DNA from: SHAN690 sp041391765
Lineage (GTDB): Bacteria; Bacteroidota; Bacteroidia; Flavobacteriales_G; Salibacteraceae
DNA: 64,000 nucleotides
NCBI GenBank assembly: GCA_041391765.1
Contig: JAWKNJ010000014.1
Span: forward strand, 62,001-126,000
Direction: 5' to 3'
Within the stretch, counting starts at the first letter, position 1. Each line of letters opens with the position of its first letter. Positions 61,372-64,000 of the stretch are shown here, piece after piece. The notes under the pieces are model-generated. The model worked only from the letters and a program-made list of their open reading frames with translations, was not told where the DNA came from and ran no database searches. Both the position numbers and the translations under genes were made by a program.

Positions 61372-62523
61372 ATGAAAACACAAATCATTCAACATAAAAC
61401 AATGCGAAGATTAGTTGCTTTATCTCTTACAACTGTTCTCCTCGCCTCTTGCGGAGGAGGTGAAGATGATCTTGCCAAGCTTCAGGAAACTAGAGATTCT
61501 TTAAAAGATGTGCGTTCGGAAATCTCTGACGAAATCAAAGACATTGAATCCCGAATAGGCGAACTGGACACGACCAAAAAAGAACACTTACCCCAGGTCA
61601 CATCAATGACTCTTAAAGTACAGCCATTTGAGCACTTCTTTACCGTTCAAGGGGTTGTTGAAGCTGACCAAAATGCGCTGGTGTATCCAGAGGTGAATGG
61701 AAGAATCACCTCGATCTCTGTAAAGGAGGGTGAAAAGGTGAGCGCAGGTCAGACTTTGATGACCATTGACGCCAAAATTGTGGCCAATCAGATCGATGAA
61801 GTAAAATCAAGATTGTCGCTGGCCGAAATCGTTTACAAGAAGCAAGAATCGCTCTGGAAGCAGGAAATCGGCTCTGAGATTCAATACTTGGAAGCAAAAA
61901 ACAACTATGAATCTCTGAGACAAAACCTCGAAACGCTACAAGCTCAACTGGCCATGTACACGGTGAAAGCTCCATTTAACGGAATTGTTGACGAGATTAC
62001 TCCGAAAGTCGGGGAAATGGCAACGGCCATGATGCCTGCCTTCAGGCTCGTTAACATGAATGATGTTTATGTAAAAGCTGATGTTGCGGAAGCATATTTA
62101 AGCAAGGTAAAATCTGGTGACTCAGTTGTTGTTGCATTCCCGAGCATTGGAACAACCATCAACACGACTATTGAACGCTTAGGAAACTATATCAACCCCA
62201 ACAACAGAACATTTAAAGCAAAAGTGAACCTGCCCAACGACCAGCAAGTTCTGAAGCCAAACATGCTTGGCGAAGTGAGCATTCGTGACTACCATGCGAA
62301 GAATGCCGTGGTTATTCCCTCCTCATTGGTTCAGATGACCCCAACTGGGCAGCAGTTTGTATACATCATTGAAGGTGACATGGCAAAGAAGGTTGAAATT
62401 CAAACCGGTATGAGCTACAATGACGAAATAGAAGTTACCGAAGGTTTGAGCGGAAATGAAACGCTGATCAACAAAGGCGCTCGCTCCGTGAAGGACGGGG
62501 ACGCTGTTGAAGTAAAGTCATAA
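61372..62523 (+). CDS. RND efflux periplasmic adaptor (membrane fusion protein)
   Basis: 383 aa (or 373 from the ATG at 61402, which starts right at the signal). Lipoprotein: VLLASCGGG (Cys about 27). A short coiled coil (about 33-65), then the MFP core: barrel-hybrid/lipoyl half EVNGRITSISVKEGEKVSAGQTLMTID (about 103-130), the alpha-hairpin (about 135-195), AMYTVKAPFNGIVDEITPKVGE (the second lipoyl half) and the beta-barrel with VAFPSIGTTINTTIERLGNYINPNNRTF. It bridges the RND pump and TolC-like duct. Tight operon position (6-nt gap upstream, 25-nt downstream). Confidence 0.92.
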   Translation: MKTQIIQHKTMRRLVALSLTTVLLASCGGGEDDLAKLQETRDSLKDVRSEISDEIKDIESRIGELDTTKKEHLPQVTSMTLKVQPFEHFFTVQGVVEADQNALVYPEVNGRITSISVKEGEKVSAGQTLMTIDAKIVANQIDEVKSRLSLAEIVYKKQESLWKQEIGSEIQYLEAKNNYESLRQNLETLQAQLAMYTVKAPFNGIVDEITPKVGEMATAMMPAFRLVNMNDVYVKADVAEAYLSKVKSGDSVVVAFPSIGTTINTTIERLGNYINPNNRTFKAKVNLPNDQQVLKPNMLGEVSIRDYHAKNAVVIPSSLVQMTPTGQQFVYIIEGDMAKKVEIQTGMSYNDEIEVTEGLSGNETLINKGARSVKDGDAVEVKS

Positions 62524-62548
62524 TCGTCTCAGGATCAGACATAATATC

Positions 62549-64000
62549 ATGGAAGAAAAAAAGTCAAAACTCAGAAATTTCGGACTCAGCACCGCAAGCA
62601 TCAACAACCGTATGACGGTTATGGTGATCCTTTTTATAATGGTTGTTGCAGGCGTAACAGCTTATGTGAACATGCCACGTGAAGCATTTCCTGAAGTCGT
62701 TATACCTCAGATTTATGTTGGAACGCCTTACCCGGGAAACTCTCCAGTTGATATTGAAAAGCTCATTACGCGTCCTCTAGAAAAAGAAATCGGATCAATT
62801 ACCGGAATTGACAGAATGACCTCGACATCCGTTGAAGGTTTCTCGACCATATTCATCGAATTTGATTTTAGCGTTACCCCCAGTGATGCGCTAAGAAAGG
62901 TGAAAGACAAGGTTGATATCGCCATGGGCGATCAGGATTTTCCTCAAGATCTGCCCGCTGATCCGAACGTGTTTGAGTTGAATATCTCCGAGCTAACTCC
63001 GATCATGAACATCAACCTCAGTGGAGATTTCAGCTTAGACCAATTGAAGGACTACGGAGAGTACTTGGAAGATGCCATTGAGAAGCTGCCGGAAATCACA
63101 GAAGTAGATATCCGAGGTGTGCAAGACAAAGAAATGAAAGTCAATGTTGATCTCTATCGACTTCAAGCCAATGAACTCAGCTTCAACGACATTGCAGGTG
63201 CCATTGCAAATGAAAACATGACCATCTCAGCGGGAAACATGCTTGAGGGCGACATGAGAAGGACGGTCCGCATTGAAGGTGAATTCAAAAATGCCGAAGA
63301 GTTGGCGAAAGTCATCATCAAGCAAGAGAAGCAGAACATCGTTTATCTGGGTGATGTGGCTGAAGTGGTATTTGAGGAAGAGGAGTCGGAAAGCTATGCG
63401 CGACAGTCAACCCACCCAGTGGTAATGCTTGATGTGAAAAAGCGAGCCGGAGAAAACCTCATCAATGCTGCGGACAGAATCATGGAAATTTTGGAAGAGG
63501 CCAAGGCTGAAGAATTTCCAGACAATCTGGAGGTGACAGTAACGGGAGACTTGAGTAAGCAGACTAGAACCCAAGTTGGTGAGCTTGAAAACAGCATCAT
63601 TTTTGGGATGATCCTAGTGATCACCGTACTGCTGTTCTTCCTTGGCTTAAGAAACGCTCTGTTCGTTGGAACAGCAATTCCGCTCTCTATGTTCATTGCA
63701 TTCTTCATTCTCAATACAGCAGGTGTAACATTAAACATGATGGTACTTTACTCTCTGGTTCTTGCGCTGGGAATGTTAGTGGACAACGGAATTGTGGTAG
63801 TGGAAAACATCTATCGACTGATGGACGAAGGCATGAACGCCATTGATGCTGCAAAATATGGTGTTGGGGAAGTAGCCTGGCCAATTATCGCATCCACTGC
63901 GACCACGCTAGCCGCTTTCACCCCACTGATCGTTTGGCCGGGAATCATGGGTGAGTTTATGTTCTACCTGCCCGTCACATTGATCATCGTTCTTGGGTCA
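62549..64000 (+). CDS. RND-family efflux pump inner-membrane subunit (3' end cut)
   Basis: The first 484 codons are visible to the window edge with no stop; the family's usual length is about 1,030-1,070 aa. Helix 1 (about 21-41) is followed by the porter domain (NMPREAFPEVVIPQIYVGTPYPG, REALRKVKDKVD-like SDALRKVKDKVD) and the membrane block from about 350 with LGMLVDNGIVVVENIYRLM. There the second Asp of the AcrB proton-relay pair (D407-D408) is Asn, a substitution normal in some HAE1 and metal-export branches. Drug, bile or metal specificity cannot be told from the N-half. Confidence 0.9.
   Translation, partial: MEEKKSKLRNFGLSTASINNRMTVMVILFIMVVAGVTAYVNMPREAFPEVVIPQIYVGTPYPGNSPVDIEKLITRPLEKEIGSITGIDRMTSTSVEGFSTIFIEFDFSVTPSDALRKVKDKVDIAMGDQDFPQDLPADPNVFELNISELTPIMNINLSGDFSLDQLKDYGEYLEDAIEKLPEITEVDIRGVQDKEMKVNVDLYRLQANELSFNDIAGAIANENMTISAGNMLEGDMRRTVRIEGEFKNAEELAKVIIKQEKQNIVYLGDVAEVVFEEEESESYARQSTHPVVMLDVKKRAGENLINAADRIMEILEEAKAEEFPDNLEVTVTGDLSKQTRTQVGELENSIIFGMILVITVLLFFLGLRNALFVGTAIPLSMFIAFFILNTAGVTLNMMVLYSLVLALGMLVDNGIVVVENIYRLMDEGMNAIDAAKYGVGEVAWPIIASTATTLAAFTPLIVWPGIMGEFMFYLPVTLIIVLGS

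Overview
The window looks like the chromosome of a free-living, probably marine or aquatic, Bacteroidota (Flavobacteriales-like) bacterium. The reasons are large secreted proteins with type IX secretion (T9SS) sorting domains of both kinds, SprB and SBBP repeats, a TonB receptor with a CarboxypepD_reg-like N-terminus, a long-form PurF, DUF2480, and promoters of the phylum type (TTG...TAnnTTTG) instead of Shine-Dalgarno-led genes. Coding is dense, convergent genes often overlap by a few bases, and no stretch over 300 bp lacks a gene. No rRNA operon, CRISPR array, integrase, transposase or prophage was seen.

Layout. 1-9480: T9SS cargo gene cut by the left edge, an OmpR-family two-component pair with a striking GTTAA operator array, 3-hydroxyanthranilate dioxygenase and a 1306-aa gliding-type surface protein. 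9616-14875: purF, a TonB receptor and a SPOR-like secreted protein; the last two are divergent and share a 13-bp upstream motif. 14976-18083: a tight operon panD - flippase-like membrane protein - rfaE2 - sufE - sufT - DUF2480. 18121-19630: NUDIX hydrolase, a tandem pair of Cys-rich lipoproteins, tRNA-Ala(GGC), GIY-YIG protein. 19743-26518: a small pectin/rhamnogalacturonan locus (FucP-type transporter, GH78, GH28, CBM9-like protein) without SusC/SusD. 26588-34172: lipoproteins, pentapeptide-repeat protein, MarC, cytochrome c, DODA-type dioxygenase, a Cys/His/Met-rich envelope cluster that may handle a metal, then a DUF2971 protein with a membrane-anchored partner. 34173-46138: orphan TPR histidine kinase, SDR, double glyoxalase-fold protein, rhodanese, acyltransferase, aldehyde dehydrogenase, two GT39-like membrane proteins and radA. 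46150-52649: the main suf operon sufA-sufB-[GT39-like]-sufC-sufD-sufS. 52785-59160: FG-GAP/SprB T9SS protein, YhhQ-type transporter, SpoIIE-type phosphatase with an upstream CheY-like regulator. 59382-64000: TetR-TolC-MFP-RND efflux operon, cut by the right edge.

How it fits together. Fe-S assembly genes are split between two loci (sufE/sufT/DUF2480 and sufABCDS) about 30 kb apart. The efflux operon has a clear candidate TetR operator in its own promoter. Several genes have a -7 box so close to the start codon that their mRNAs should be nearly leaderless. The best candidates for undescribed biology are the metal-like envelope cluster (30741-32558), the DUF2971/membrane pair (32614-33975), the paired Cys-rich lipoproteins (18554-19019) and the regulator/SpoIIE phosphatase pair. 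All functions are read by eye from motifs; no database search was run.
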